A stretch of DNA of 64,000 bases from NCBI GenBank assembly GCA_025529335.1, contig JAMYHX010000001.1, forward strand, positions 62,001 through 126,000, given 5' to 3'. Source of the DNA: Rhizopus sp. PT2906 (lineage: Eukaryota > Mucoromycota > Mucoromycetes > Mucorales > Rhizopodaceae). Each line of letters starts with the position of its first letter. Within the stretch, counting starts at the first letter, position 1. The position numbers and the translations under genes are program-made. This document shows, one piece after another, positions 53,600 through 64,000 of the stretch. The notes beneath the pieces were generated by a model. The model was not told the DNA's origin. It worked only from the letters and a program-made list of their open reading frames with translations, and made no database searches.

Positions 53600-54504
53600 A
53601 GAACACACTGAAATAGTTTTGTTTTAAAAAGGAAAAATCAAACCAGCACGCCACCTGTATTACCGTCGTTCCATCGGTCAGTTGTTTAAAAAATTGGTCG
53701 GGCCGTAAAATAGGTTCATTGGATCAAAATGACTAAGCACTTCCTGATCGGTTGACAAGGATACCAGCTACAACTTGGTATCAACAACTCGTATAGCGAT
53801 TATTCCATTTTAATATGCGTCTTGTCCCATTTCTCATCTAAATTTATTATTTTTGGGGTCAGCAACTTTCGAAATGGGTCTTATGGGAAGTGAAGAAAAT
53901 TTGAACCTCTGTTCCTCATTAGGAGCTTATATTCTTTTTACAGATTCTTTCAGCAAACACTAGCAAGAGGAGTGAATCGCTTATTGTTTATCTTAAATTA
54001 CAGATGAAGCTCTCATGAAAAAGCAATAGTCTTTCTACTTTTGCAGTTTAAGAGCAAACGTTCGCGATAATGGAAAATGATTGTTGTAAGGCATTTATCC
54101 TGGAACTTGAAGGCAATAATACAACGTACTTGTATCACTTATCTAATAACCAATAATTGATAACACAAAAGAGCCCTTTTTTCTTTTATTTACACGATCC
54201 AACGCTTGAATACCAAAAGGCTACAATGAGATTTGCAGTTTTTAAGCTAAAATGAGACGATTCAAAACAATGAATCTTTGTGCCCAGGGACAATAAGAGT
54301 CTCATTTCCTTTGACAATTTTTTTGATGGAAGCGTAACAATTGATAAATTCTGCCCAGATAAATCAATTACAAGCAAGGCGATGAGTTTGTTTAAATAGA
54401 TTTTTAAAAAATTTATGTGGCGCAACTTCAATTTTAAATTCAGTACCTGGAAGACAAGCTTATTCCTTTTTTTTTTTTTTTTTTTTTTTTTATCAAAACG
54501 GGTC
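53600..54504. other. Intergenic region upstream of the BRPF-like and uS3m genes
   Basis: The two genes diverge from this 0.9-kb spacer. It ends with a 27-bp T-run just before the uS3m start codon. No repeat or RNA gene is recognised. Confidence 0.5.
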
Positions 54505-55257
54505 ATGTCAAAAAGCATCAAAGCACTTAGCTTGAAAGGCAAGCAAGACTGGGATACATCAGTATTCTGCTTCTCACGTAATGTCCGCAACAACATGATT
54601 TGGGAAAAGGATGCTGCTGCCAAAGCTACATTAAAGCATTTCTTTCAAAAGCACCTTACCTCAACCCCTGCTTTCAAGCATTCCCCTTCTCGAGTGACAA
54701 TTCAGTTATTCTATTATGTTGATCCAGCATTCGGTAATGCATCTAGCTTTAAATTGGACGCCCTTGAAAAGTTGATTGGATCATTCTACCCAAATAAGTT
54801 TGTTGATCTGAGATTAACTCAACTTCATTATCCCTACATGAATGCAGAGATTCTCGCACAATTCTTAACTGTCAATGCCGAAAGAAATGGATGGTCTATG
54901 GTAAATCGTCGATTCTTTAAAACTGCACCCATCGTAAAGGCACCTCTCCCTCACAACATGCCTTTTGCCACTCAATGGACCAGTTTATTACCTCAATTAT
55001 CCAATGGACAACTTACATCAGCTATTCAAGGTATTAAATATCAAGTATCAGGTCGATTGGGACGTAGAAAGGGTGCTTCTAGAACTCAAGTGATGCGTAA
55101 ATCACTTGGTACATTTCAATTTACAAGTCATAAATCTTTGGTAGACGTCGGTCGACATACTTTTGCAAACAAGAATGGTAGCATCACAGTTAAGGTATGG
55201 ATTGCGACTGCCTTGTTTGGTGTAAATACTGCTGTAAAGAATATCAGCAAGATGTAA
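54505..55257 (+). CDS. Mitochondrial small-subunit ribosomal protein uS3m, nuclear-encoded
   Basis: A single-exon protein of 250 residues. The middle matches fungal mitochondrial S3/Var1-type proteins (RVTIQLFYYVDPAFG, VDLRLTQLHYPYMNAEILAQ), and the C-terminal third holds the conserved S3 KH-domain-downstream block (GIKYQVSGRLGRRKGASRTQ, SLGTFQFTSHKSLVDVGRHT, ITVKVWIATALFG). The basic, Ser/Lys-rich N-terminus (MSKSIKALSLKGKQDW) can act as a mitochondrial targeting sequence. In many fungi this gene is mitochondrial; here it is in nuclear DNA among spliced nuclear genes and reads in the standard code. The open frame extends upstream to 54415, but that part translates the T-run, so 54505 is preferred. 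The gene is tail-to-tail with the CCCH gene. Confidence 0.75.
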   Translation: MSKSIKALSLKGKQDWDTSVFCFSRNVRNNMIWEKDAAAKATLKHFFQKHLTSTPAFKHSPSRVTIQLFYYVDPAFGNASSFKLDALEKLIGSFYPNKFVDLRLTQLHYPYMNAEILAQFLTVNAERNGWSMVNRRFFKTAPIVKAPLPHNMPFATQWTSLLPQLSNGQLTSAIQGIKYQVSGRLGRRKGASRTQVMRKSLGTFQFTSHKSLVDVGRHTFANKNGSITVKVWIATALFGVNTAVKNISKM

Positions 55258-55361
55258 TAGATCAATAAACCGCTTTATATACACCAAAAAGAGTGCCATG
55301 ATCACATTATAAATAAAACAAACTCTACACATCATGTTTATTATTTAAATTATATTTGTTG

Positions 55362-55961
55362 TCATGAAATAAACTTGTTAAAATGAGTAGTTAACCAGTC
55401 CAGCTGTTGAATCAAGGTCTTATGCTTCATTTGATGCCACTCATCATCTTCAAATGCTGTCTGTATTTTGCTATTAAAGTATATGAGTATATATAAAAAA
55501 AAAGGTCCATCCTAGGATATACCTTTGTATTTCAGGCATCAAGTCTAAATTATGTATTTGAAGTGTACATTGTAAATCAGGGTAGTTATAAGGTATGACC
55601 AAGTGAACCTCTATTTGCTTATCACTTTCTAAAGGCAAAACAAGTTCAATTGACGTATGATTTTGATAATTTCTATTCTTTCACATATCAGCATTTTTCT
55701 GTTGACTTATTCTCCCCATTCTTTCTTTGGTATGCTTTACGTTGTCTTTTTTATATTGGCTTTATACTTTTTTTCAACTTGCTCTACTTCCAAATCTCGA
55801 ATTGCTTTTTGAATCGAATAAGGATCCTTGTCAGAGCTATTTCCGTTTGCTTTATCTCCAAAAGGCAGTACGTGAGCAAAATTACAGTTTTGACCTGCTC
55901 TACATGTGCCTTGTGAATAGAATCTACAGACGGGCGGAAACCTTTTAGGTGTATTATACAT
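55362..55961 (-). CDS. CCCH zinc-finger protein (159 residues)
   Basis: The proposed CDS is complement of 55362..55470, 55523..55672 and 55741..55961; all junctions keep frame. A single CCCH finger of C-x7-C-x5-C-x3-H spacing sits at the N-terminus (VCRFYSQGTCRAGQNCNFAH), the spacing found in Nup42- and muscleblind-type fingers. The rest is a compact domain reading SIELVLPLESDKQIEVHLVI, PYNYPDLQCTLQIHN and ending WHQMKHKTLIQQLDWLTTHF. The beta-rich part with PYNYP resembles the YPx(n)P turn of RWD domains, an inference only. RNA or nuclear-pore association is the usual role of such fingers. No gene symbol can be given. Confidence 0.7.
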
Positions 55962-56137
55962 AAGAAAGAAAGAAAAGAAAAAAAGACAGAATTTTTAGAT
56001 GGATTCAAAACACAGCAATTTTATTGTTTAAGACCAGATTTCTTGTTTTTTCATATGATAAAAAGCTTAGAAAGATACATGACATTCTGTTGTTTATAAA
56101 ATCAATTAGCATACAATCATACAACATGTGGCTTTTA

Positions 56138-58697
56138 TTAGTTATTAAGACCTAATGAAATACTGAGGTCTTTACCAAAAGACAATCTTGGCAGTCGTGG
56201 AGGTGCATGATCATCTTGAGGTGGTGGTGGTGGTGGTGGAGGAGGAGGGATAGACCGAGAGGGAAGTTCGTCAATATCTCCAAAGTTCTCATCATCACTG
56301 TCTTCTAGATAAATCTTGGTAAGCCGTTTGTTTATAGTTACAGAATTTGGAATGGGTGGTAATGCTGCGTTCATATATCTCTGAGTGAGCGAGGAATATC
56401 GAAGCTCTGTGCTATTATGGCTTCTGGGTATAGCATAATAGTCGCTGTTTGTTGTACCACTATAGCAGCTACTCATCATAAAGGCAGATTGTACTTCAGG
56501 ATCCACAGTGGCTTGAGATAACGATCTTCCTCGACTAGCCATCATGGAAGGGTCCAATTGAAACGAATCTGAAGTAAGCGAAGATATAGTAGACAACGCA
56601 ATACGACGGCGTAATGCATAGCTTGTACGTGGAGTTAATAATGTGGAAGATGCAATGGTATTCATAGCTGGCGACATGGCTGCGTCAGCAAAGGTTTCTT
56701 CGACTTGCGATGCTTGAAAATCTTGTGAACGGAGGGGTATAGTGGCAGGTAAGCCAGGGGCTGGACTAAATACAGGAGAAGGAGGACGCGAATGAAGTGT
56801 AGGATGGCTTTTGTTTGTTGACAGTGTAGCAGAAGAACTAAGACTGGGGGCATTTATGCTGGAAGTATCTGAATATATAGATTTTGCATCGTCTTCTCCG
56901 AGTTCCTTTATATGTTTTCTATTGCTTGAAGTAGCTACATTGTAATCATTGGAGAAATTCTCATTCATATCTTGTGCAGGCATAATTGTGGAACCAAGAG
57001 CATCACGTTGTAGTCGAGTTGAGCTCTGATTGACTCTATCCAATGGAGGAAGAACATCTGAACTAGGCGAGCTAGCAATCGAATTTGGCTCGGTTGCATG
57101 AGCCTGATAGCCCTCGTCGTTTGGAGGCATCTGTTGTGGGGCTCCTAGTTTTCCATTAGCAAGGTCAACATTAATAGGTGAAAGCATTTTTCTGTAGATG
57201 TGTTGACGTTTCATCGTAGGTGTCGCAGTTCTTGGTCTTTCTTCTGGAAGTTCTTGAGGTTCTGGTGAGCGTAGTTCTCGTGAGGTAGTTCCGCTACTAA
57301 GGTCAAAAGCAGAAGCAAATTTCTTGATAGATCTGTTTACTAAGAGGGTGCTACTATCCACTGTTGGCGAAAGAGCTCTTTGTGCGAGGCTGGACTGACA
57401 TTGGGGACTGTGGGTTGTAGCGTAGGTTGGTTTTAAAAGAGTCTTTGTTGTTGCAAAAATGTTTTGGGTGACCTCATCATCGTCATCATCACTGGTCGCT
57501 GGCATCATGCAATTATCACGTAGGACACTAAAGTGTTCATCCTGAGTCTCTTCGTCGGTGATTTGATCTGCGGATGATCGAGTTTCCCGTTGGTAGGGTA
57601 AATATTCTGACTGGGCTACTTCTTCGAAGGCATAGCGCATCATACTGCTATCAGAGAAACTTGGTTCCTTTTTGGGGACTGAAGCAATGATGATAGGAAT
57701 CTTTGCCTTTACTTCTTCATGCTTCATACCAAACTGGAAAGTGACTTCAATTTGATGGTAAATGGATACAAGTGGTGATTCTATAGTACATGACAAGTAA
57801 GGGTGAATTCTATGACGAACAAGAAAGGGTCTCTTCCAAGCAGATATTTTAGGATCAGGAAAATGAATGAGAGCTGGTATGGTTCGCTTTATATACTTTG
57901 CATGTGATTCCTTTAAATATCTGGACTGAACTAGTTTTTGGTCAAGATCAAACACAAGTGAGTCCACATTATAGGAGGACAAGTCTGTTTGTGACTTGGA
58001 AGGTGATTGCCGCCTTTTATTACAAGTCAGAAGTGCTGCTTTGATTGTTTCTTTATTCTTACCTATAAAATTCGATCTGAACTAGACGAGTTCGTATAGA
58101 TTTAACATGTCTATGATTAGTGAAGCTAACGTATTTAATAGCCATGGGAACAAATTCTTGTTCGAGACAGATGATCTGTGGCGCATCAATCTCGTAATGA
58201 AATTTACCAGGTATTGTTCTCTGGATGATCTTTGTTTCTATGATGGGTGCCAATTCTTTATAAGGTAATAGATGTCGGTATATGATGATTGGATATTCGG
58301 TGGTAATAACTTTTGTTAACCCAGTTGATATAGACAAGATGACTTTATAAGTAATACTTGCGCGTTTTGTCAATAGACTTCGAGGGTATATGTTTGGTAT
58401 ATCCATCTCCCAAGGTATAACATGGTCCCCAGCTGGCAAAGTTGCTTTACCCGACAGCATGAGCTTGAGTTTAGGTAATAAAGGTACAGACATGGTATTA
58501 TTGGGTAATGTGATCTGACTGAATCCTTTGAATTTGATGTACATATTCCGAATCTTTACTGCCTTTACAAGCTTTATTCGTACTTCACCCTTCAATAACG
58601 TCGTTGGTTCTCTTGAATTCTCTGATCTTGCTGGACCAATGAAATCAATCTGAGCTTCTCTAGGTTCAATTTCTATTGACCTAAAGCCTTCTTTCAT
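56138..58697 (-). CDS. Arrestin-like protein (second arrestin-domain gene)
   Basis: The proposed CDS is complement of 56138..58013 and 58063..58697, 836 residues; the 49-bp intron has a CTGAC branch point. The arrestin-N domain starts MKEGFRSIEIEPREAQIDFI, then LLKGEVRIKLVKAVKIRNMY, GDHVIPWEMDIPNIYPRSLL and ASITYKVILSISTG. The arrestin-C domain follows (FHYEIDAPQIICLEQEFVPM to EVTFQFGMKHEEVKAKIPII). The remaining two thirds is Ser/Pro-rich and unstructured, with an acidic patch (EDSDDENFGDIDELPSR) and a run of ten prolines near the C-terminus. No PPxY motif was found, in contrast to the arrestin gene at 45.8 kb, so ligase recruitment may be indirect. Confidence 0.82.
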
Positions 58698-58918
58698 ATC
58701 AAATATCCTGGACTTTATTAGCTGAAGAATGGCGATAATTGTAATATTTGGAAAGAGAGAAAGAAAGAAAAAGAGAGAAACAAAGAAAAAGAAGAATAAT
58801 AAAAAAGGGGAGGGGGGTTAAGAAAAAGTAATTTTAGAATGTGTTACCTAGTATTAAAAGGGTGAATTGTTGCACTTTGGTCAAACATTAATTTTTTTAT
58901 TTCTTTAAAGTATTCGAC

Positions 58919-60427
58919 ATGAATCTCGTGCTTACGGGATTATTCTTCTTGATGGCAATCGAGATCTATTTTGCACCATTTACAAAAGTAGAAGAAAGCT
59001 TCAATTTACAAGCAACTCATGACTTACTTAATCAAGTCGACCATTACGATCACTTACAATTTCCTGGGGTTGTGCCGCGAACGTTTGTAGGTGCAACCCT
59101 GTTGACCGCCTTATGTTGGCCTTGGATCACATTATTTCGTTTGAACTTGTTTTATCAACAACTGCTTGTTCGTGCCACACTTGCTGCCCTCGTTGTCCTA
59201 TCCATCGCTCAATTCACTCGAGGAGTACGCGTCTTGTTTGGAAAGAATACAGCACGACTGACTGTCTTACTGATGCTTTGTCAGTTTCATCTCGTATTTT
59301 GGTCTTCTCGTACTTTACCAAACACACTGGCGTTACCTTGGGTCAACATCGGATTATGTCATTGGCTCACAAGTATGGCGGAATCACACAAACGTACGTA
59401 CCATTTAACATGGATGACTCGGTATCTTACATTCACTGGTGTTGTATTTAGATTCGAAGTGGGCATCCTCTTGGTCGTCTTGCTAGCCACTGAATGGGTC
59501 ATGAATCGATTTCCCTTGTTCAGCATGATCAGAACCATGGTATTGACTGCTCTAATTAGTCTAATAATTACTGTACCACTTGACTCTTACTTTTGGAACC
59601 GCTGGCTATGGCCCGAGGGCGAAGTATTCTTCTTTAATGCTATTCTCAACAAGAGTTCAGACTGGGGAACATTACCCTTTCATGCTTACTTCCTTCACTT
59701 CCTTCCTCGGCTACTCTTGGCTTCCTATCCGCTTTCTATTATCGCCTTTGTTCGGGATATTCGGGTCAGACGGATGCTTATTCCTGTTATCATCTACATT
59801 TCTATATTCTCAATTATCCCTCACAAAGAATGGAGATTCATCATGTACACCATCCCTGTATTTACAGCAGCAGCAGCAACACAAATGAACGCGCTTTTTG
59901 TTCAACGTTGTCGATCCCATTTTTATTATGTTACCACATGTATCGTGATCAGTGCTGTGTTAGGTTCAGCGTGTATAGCCTTGATCATGTTTCGGATATC
60001 TTCTTACAACTACCCTGGCGGAGATGCACTAAGAGCGCTGCATCTAATTGAGAAGAACACACCATTTGTTGCTGTACATTTGGATCCCGAAACGGCGATG
60101 ACAGGTGCTTCGCTTTTCGGACAACTCAATCCACAGTGGAAGTACTCTAAAAACGAATCCCATGTGACAGAAGAGGACTTTATTGAAGCTCGTTACACCC
60201 ATTTGTTAACAGCCAACCCAGAAAGTTTCAATAGTTCCCAGTATGAAGTGATTCATCGAACATATGGGATAGACTATATCAAGCTAACGATACCTCTTTA
60301 TAAAAATCGTGATATTCAGCAAAATAAGCATGAGGTTATTAATATTTTTGGGTTACTTCAAATACATACAGCGCCTAAAATATATATACTTCGACGTATT
60401 CAGACAGAGGAGATGAATGAATCATAA
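58919..60427 (+). CDS. ALG12: Dol-P-Man alpha-1,6-mannosyltransferase ALG12
   Basis: A 502-residue, intronless, polytopic ER membrane protein of glycosyltransferase family 22. It adds the eighth mannose, alpha-1,6-linked, to Man7GlcNAc2-PP-dolichol in the N-glycan precursor. The N-terminal luminal loop has the family signature FTKVEESFNLQATHDLL with its acidic catalytic residues, followed by DHLQFPGVVPRTFVG. The GT22 family's HKEWRFI motif occurs near residue 303 (IIPHKEWRFIMYTIPVFTAA). About ten to twelve hydrophobic segments are visible, and the tail past residue 400 is luminal/cytosolic. Start at 58919 gives the expected N-terminus. Confidence 0.93.
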   Translation: MNLVLTGLFFLMAIEIYFAPFTKVEESFNLQATHDLLNQVDHYDHLQFPGVVPRTFVGATLLTALCWPWITLFRLNLFYQQLLVRATLAALVVLSIAQFTRGVRVLFGKNTARLTVLLMLCQFHLVFWSSRTLPNTLALPWVNIGLCHWLTSMAESHKRTYHLTWMTRYLTFTGVVFRFEVGILLVVLLATEWVMNRFPLFSMIRTMVLTALISLIITVPLDSYFWNRWLWPEGEVFFFNAILNKSSDWGTLPFHAYFLHFLPRLLLASYPLSIIAFVRDIRVRRMLIPVIIYISIFSIIPHKEWRFIMYTIPVFTAAAATQMNALFVQRCRSHFYYVTTCIVISAVLGSACIALIMFRISSYNYPGGDALRALHLIEKNTPFVAVHLDPETAMTGASLFGQLNPQWKYSKNESHVTEEDFIEARYTHLLTANPESFNSSQYEVIHRTYGIDYIKLTIPLYKNRDIQQNKHEVINIFGLLQIHTAPKIYILRRIQTEEMNES

Positions 60428-60877
60428 AATATTATAATAATAAAGTTAATTTTGCAGTTATCAACGTATTTTTAATTCAGCAATAAGGAATCAAAGTAAA
60501 CATAGTATTTATGATTATGATTGTAGTCAACACATGCTTAGGACATAGTCAACATTATGAAAGGACATACAAGAGGAACAAGAAAAAGAATACATTACAG
60601 ATATGACCAAAGATATGACAAATATTGAGTTCGTATAACGATCTAAATAAAGACAATAGGCAAACCCCAATAAAACAATCCTTAATTAATCTTTGCATTA
60701 ACTGAATTAAGCAATCAACTTAATAACAAGCAATATATGCAAATCATTAAACATTTTGATGATTTCTAAAAAAAGATCCTTTGATAATAATCATCATTAA
60801 CCCTCAGATTAAATGAACCATTGTGACTTTTGTATTTTTTATGCGCCTCTTGTTTTTACTTTTTTTCTCTTCATTCA
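60428..60877. other. Intergenic region
   Basis: A 450-bp AT-rich spacer between two plus-strand genes; it carries the ALG12 3' end (TAATAATAAAG near 60436) and the NDUFAF5 promoter. No gene or repeat is seen. Confidence 0.5.
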
Positions 60878-62222
60878 ATGCTAAAACGACTATTTCTACA
60901 GCAGCAACGCAATATTCAAAGGCGCTGTTACGCCACAACGCCTCAATCCTTTTATGTGTTTGATAGACATGCCAAGCGTTTACAAAAAGATAGAGCAGCC
61001 TATAATGTCGAAGAAAGTCGAACTGTTGATTACTTGAAAGATGAGATTGCTGCTAGAGTTGCGGACAGACTCTTGGTATGCACGCATATATGAATAAAAA
61101 GAAGCAATTGATGTTCTATTTGCTAATATATCATATTAGGATATCAAAAAAGACTTTGATACCGTAGTCGACCTTGGCTCTGGAAGCGGTCATATAATCA
61201 AACATGCTACAAAGGATATGATGAAAAAGCTTATCATGTGTGATATGTCAGGTATATTTTTGGATTCAAAAAAGTACGTGTTTGTCATTGTGTATTGATA
61301 TGTATGATGTAATAGAAAAGGCGTTGTTTAGAGATAAAGATGTCGTCTATGAAGGTAAGCATTTTGCTGCATTTTTCAAAATAATCATTAGTAAAAATCA
61401 TCACAGTACCCGTCGAACGATTGCAGGTAGATGAAGAAAACTTGCCTTTCCCTGAAAACTCCTTGGAAGCTGTTGTGAGCAGCTTATCATTGAATTGGGT
61501 AAATGATTTACCTGGAACGTTGATTCAGATAAAAAACTCGCTCAAGCCTGATGGCGTCTTTATAGGCGCCATGTTTGGTGGGGATACATTGTTTGAACTA
61601 CGAACTTCTTTGCAACTTGCTGAGCTTGAGAGACAGAATGGTATATCACCTAGAGTGTCTCCTATGACGGGTATGCACACACAGCTTATGTTAAATCCTG
61701 AGATATATTGAAATTTGGATAGATTCGAGTGATATGTCTAGACTTTTGACTCGTACAGGGTTTGCTTTGACAACTGTGGATGTCGATGAGATTCAGGTGA
61801 ATTATCCAAGTGCATTTGAATTGATGGAAGATTTAAAGGCAATGGGTGAAAGTAATGCAGTAGCTTCAAGGTTAGAATGATGTAATGTTTATATTAATGC
61901 ATGCTCATGCATTTTTTATTAGACAACACGTCTTAACTAGAGACACACTTATTGCTGCTGCTCCCATATACAAAGGTAAAACTGATTCTACTTGTTTTGT
62001 TATTCTAATCTTTATTATTATTATTAGAACTTCATGGCAATCCAGATGGAACTATTCCTGCTACCTTTCAGATCATTTACTTGGTAAAAAAACAAATGAA
62101 TTATGTGAAAGCAAGTTTTAACTTAATCTTGATGCATATAGATTGGATGGAAACCTTCTGAGAATACACCACTACCCAAAAAGAGAGGATCGGCCAATGC
62201 TTCCTTAAAAGATGTTTTGTAG
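60878..62222 (+). CDS. NDUFAF5: Complex I assembly factor NDUFAF5-like methyltransferase/hydroxylase
   Basis: The gene starts MLKRLFLQQQRNIQRRCYAT, a basic amphipathic mitochondrial presequence, at 60878, and ends VSNASLKDVL-like at 62222. Exons in order carry QSFYVFDRHAKRLQKDRAAY, TVDYLKDEIAARVADRLL, DTVVDLGSGSGHIIKHATKD (AdoMet motif I), VEEKNLPFPENSLEAVVSSL-type and LNWVNDLPGTLIQIKNSLKP, GDTLFELRTSLQLAELERQN, SDMSRLLTRTGFALTTVDVD, NYPSAFELMEDLKAMGESNA, and finally the region near 62140-62222. NDUFAF5 in animals hydroxylates an Arg of the NDUFS7 subunit during complex I assembly. Seven or eight introns of about 50-80 bp; junctions around 61240-61420 were not all fixed. Confidence 0.87.
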
Positions 62223-62477
62223 ATAGATGATATCGTTGTTTTGAACAAAAGCGTATCATTAAAACTTTTTCATTATTATATGATCTTTAGTAGAATGAAG
62301 CAGTGCAAAAAATAAAAGTAATGTTTTGATTTTAAACCAGACAGACGGCATAAAGTTTGTACGGATATGTTGAGAATGTGTGGCACTTTATACGAGTATT
62401 TAAGATGAAAAGAGAGATTCATAAAAAGGCAATAAGGCTATTGCTTTTTTTATTTCCTTTTGGTAAATTACTTGATA

Positions 62478-64000
62478 ATGAAGTATATAAGCCTACTATT
62501 ATTTTATGCTATTTGCTATCATACTGTCATCGCAGCACTTCTAAACGAAAGTGATTATACTCAGTTTTCTCAGTTTCTTTCAGCTATGCTTGCTCGAGAA
62601 TCACCTTCATCTGTTTTCCCCGCTATATCACATCCATACCCACCCATTTATGCTGATACTAGCTTCAAAAAGCCTGTTCCAACAAATTCTTGGATTAGCA
62701 ACTTATTTTATCCTAGCACGAGCAACCTTGCCCCTACGACGCCAGATCCTTATATATTAAGGCTTTTAGATGACTTTGGAGGAAATCCTGGATTGTCTAT
62801 ATCTCAGCCTTCACAAAAGGTAAATCAAAGGAAAGAGAGAGAAAGAGAGCAAAAGGAATGAACCTTGTAGAATAATTTTTCTTTAATAGGTCGTTGGTTC
62901 CTACAGTTCTATGAATAATGTGCCAGAAACACCTGCAGGATACATTGTCAACGGTGTTGTTGTAGATTTTCGAGTAACCTCAGTTGAATGGAAGGATCAG
63001 AGACCAGAACCTCTGATTACCAACTGGGATCTGTTTGGAACCAACATCAGATTACAGAGTAAATCAGGAAGCATCGATTTCCCGGTTGCTAGAGGAATGT
63101 CATATGTCACCGCATTATATAATGATTTGACTCCCCAGTTCTTTACACAGCACGCCATCCTTCAAGTGAACTCTGATATGTTTCAGTCAAACGACACATA
63201 TACCGGAAGGAAGTTTAAATTATCGTTCAATGATAATCCTACTAGTACCTTTATCATTTACGCCTTGGGTAAAGAGCCATTGACCTTGCAGAAGATTGGC
63301 AATAATAACTTGGTAGCGGCCAGCAAGTACAATGGCCCCATACAAGTGACAAAACTTCCCAGTAAAGAGAGCGAAATTGTGTTAGATTTCAATAGAGGAA
63401 CGTGGGCAACTGGAGGCGATATTAAGCTTGATCTAAACAGGTATATCTTTAATGTAAAACTATACGAGTTGTCCTTACACCTTATAGAAATTCATATACG
63501 ATCGAATGGAAGCAAGGAGGAAATCGTTCCAAAAATCTGCTAATGTACGCTTATCCTCACCATATGAAGTCGTTTATCAGAGATGGTAGTTTGAAAAAAA
63601 CCAATCTTAAGCTTCAATCATCTACAAAAGGAACAATGCAAGCTGTTGTTGGAAACGTTTGGACACTAATTGAAAAGAATGTGAGCAGCATTGACTGGTT
63701 TCCATCTAACCCAACTCCTGAAGCGTCTACGCGAAATGAGATTATGGAAAACTTAGTATCTGATGTCCGTTTAAACTACACGGAAGAAACGCTCAAGGGT
63801 GATAACTACTTTTCTGGAAAGGGTTTGCAAAAGTTGGCCATACTCTCTTTACTCTTAAATAAGCCAAATCAGACCGCTTTAAAAAATCAAGAGCTTGCTG
63901 AAGAATCACTAAACAAGATCAAAGCTGCATTCTTGCCTTACCTAGAAAACCGACAGATGGATCCATTTAGATATGATGCGCTCTATAAGGGTATTGTGTC
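62478..64000 (+). CDS. GH81 endo-1,3-beta-glucanase, 5' part (runs off window)
   Basis: Exons 62478-62819, 62890-63440 and 63488 to beyond 64000 are joined in frame. A signal peptide (MKYISLLLFYAICYHTVIAA) opens the protein. The GH81 N-terminal region follows: FKKPVPTNSWISNLFYPST, ETPAGYIVNGVVVDFRVTS, FPVARGMSYVTALYNDLTPQ, FKLSFNDNPTSTFIIYALGK and LLMYAYPHHMKSF. GH81 enzymes cut beta-1,3-glucan and act in cell separation or nutrition. The catalytic residues lie in the C-terminal domain outside the window. Several N-linked sequons are present. In a Mucorales-like host, where the wall is chitin/chitosan-rich, the enzyme could serve spore-wall remodelling or attack on other fungi. Confidence 0.88.

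Noticed and set aside
54415..54504. Upstream ATG of the uS3m open frame (poly-Phe N-terminus)
   Set aside because: The segment is a 27-bp T-run read as Phe codons; the ATG at 54505 gives a basic presequence-like start.

Overview
This window is nuclear DNA of a filamentous fungus, almost certainly an early-diverging one of the Mucoromycota, most likely order Mucorales. The evidence is: fungal-only or fungal-typical genes (translation elongation factor EF-3, a GH81 endo-1,3-beta-glucanase, a Ste50-like SAM/RA adaptor, an RTC4-domain protein, OPI3-type phospholipid methyltransferase); many short spliceosomal introns of about 46-80 bp with GTAAG/GTATGT donors, CTAAC/CTAAT-like branch points and TAG/CAG acceptors; AT-rich spacers with long T-tracts in front of start codons; a DOCK-family GEF; and a repeat island made of families I associate with Mucorales (intron-containing Fanzor/TnpB-type ORFs, Tad-like LINE fragments, an expanded family carrying an LLETSGHY-type motif). 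The species cannot be named from the sequence alone.

Layout. 1-1680: decayed Fanzor-type element, copy 1 (+). 1708-3149: unrecognised multi-exon gene (-). 4318-12835: METTL21-like methyltransferase and a 2,463-residue DOCK-type Rho GEF (+). 12860-18450: repeat island with the second, inverted copy of the Fanzor-type element, a recombinase-like ORF, tandem repeats, a MITE-like element with 63-bp terminal inverted repeats, a fragment of an expanded family, and a dead LINE reverse transcriptase. 18589-30200: RTC4-domain protein, nuclear cap-binding protein CBP80 (13 exons), secreted phosphoesterase, MFS transporter, ribosomal protein eS27, GNAT acetyltransferase. 30198-38000: BEM46/ABHD13 hydrolase, a small conserved-looking protein, Ste50-like adaptor, EF-3, OPI3-type methyltransferase. 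38246-50000: large acidic protein, SUMO E1 subunit AOS1, eL22, alpha-arrestin with two PPxY motifs, a secreted defensin-like peptide, MYG1. 50029-64000: BRPF/Nto1-like chromatin reader, a nuclear gene for mitochondrial ribosomal protein uS3m, a CCCH zinc-finger protein, a second arrestin-like gene, ALG12, NDUFAF5, and the 5' part of a GH81 glucanase that runs off the window.

Most genes are ordinary housekeeping genes placed in no obvious functional cluster. The unusual content is the mobile DNA. Two inverted remnants of the same Fanzor-type (eukaryotic TnpB-like) element lie about 11 kb apart, on either side of the DOCK/METTL21/hypothetical block. They share a common leader, a common C-terminal coding tail and a short divergently oriented ORF upstream, and each has lost a different internal part. 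Each ends within about 30 bp of the stop codon of a convergently oriented or upstream host gene. A second item worth attention is a 77-residue secreted precursor with a dibasic processing site and a CSalpha-beta (defensin-like) cysteine pattern at 48.1 kb.

Exon coordinates were worked out by hand from open frames and GT-AG sites; where a junction could not be settled this is stated. Family names rest on motif and domain recognition, not on database searches.
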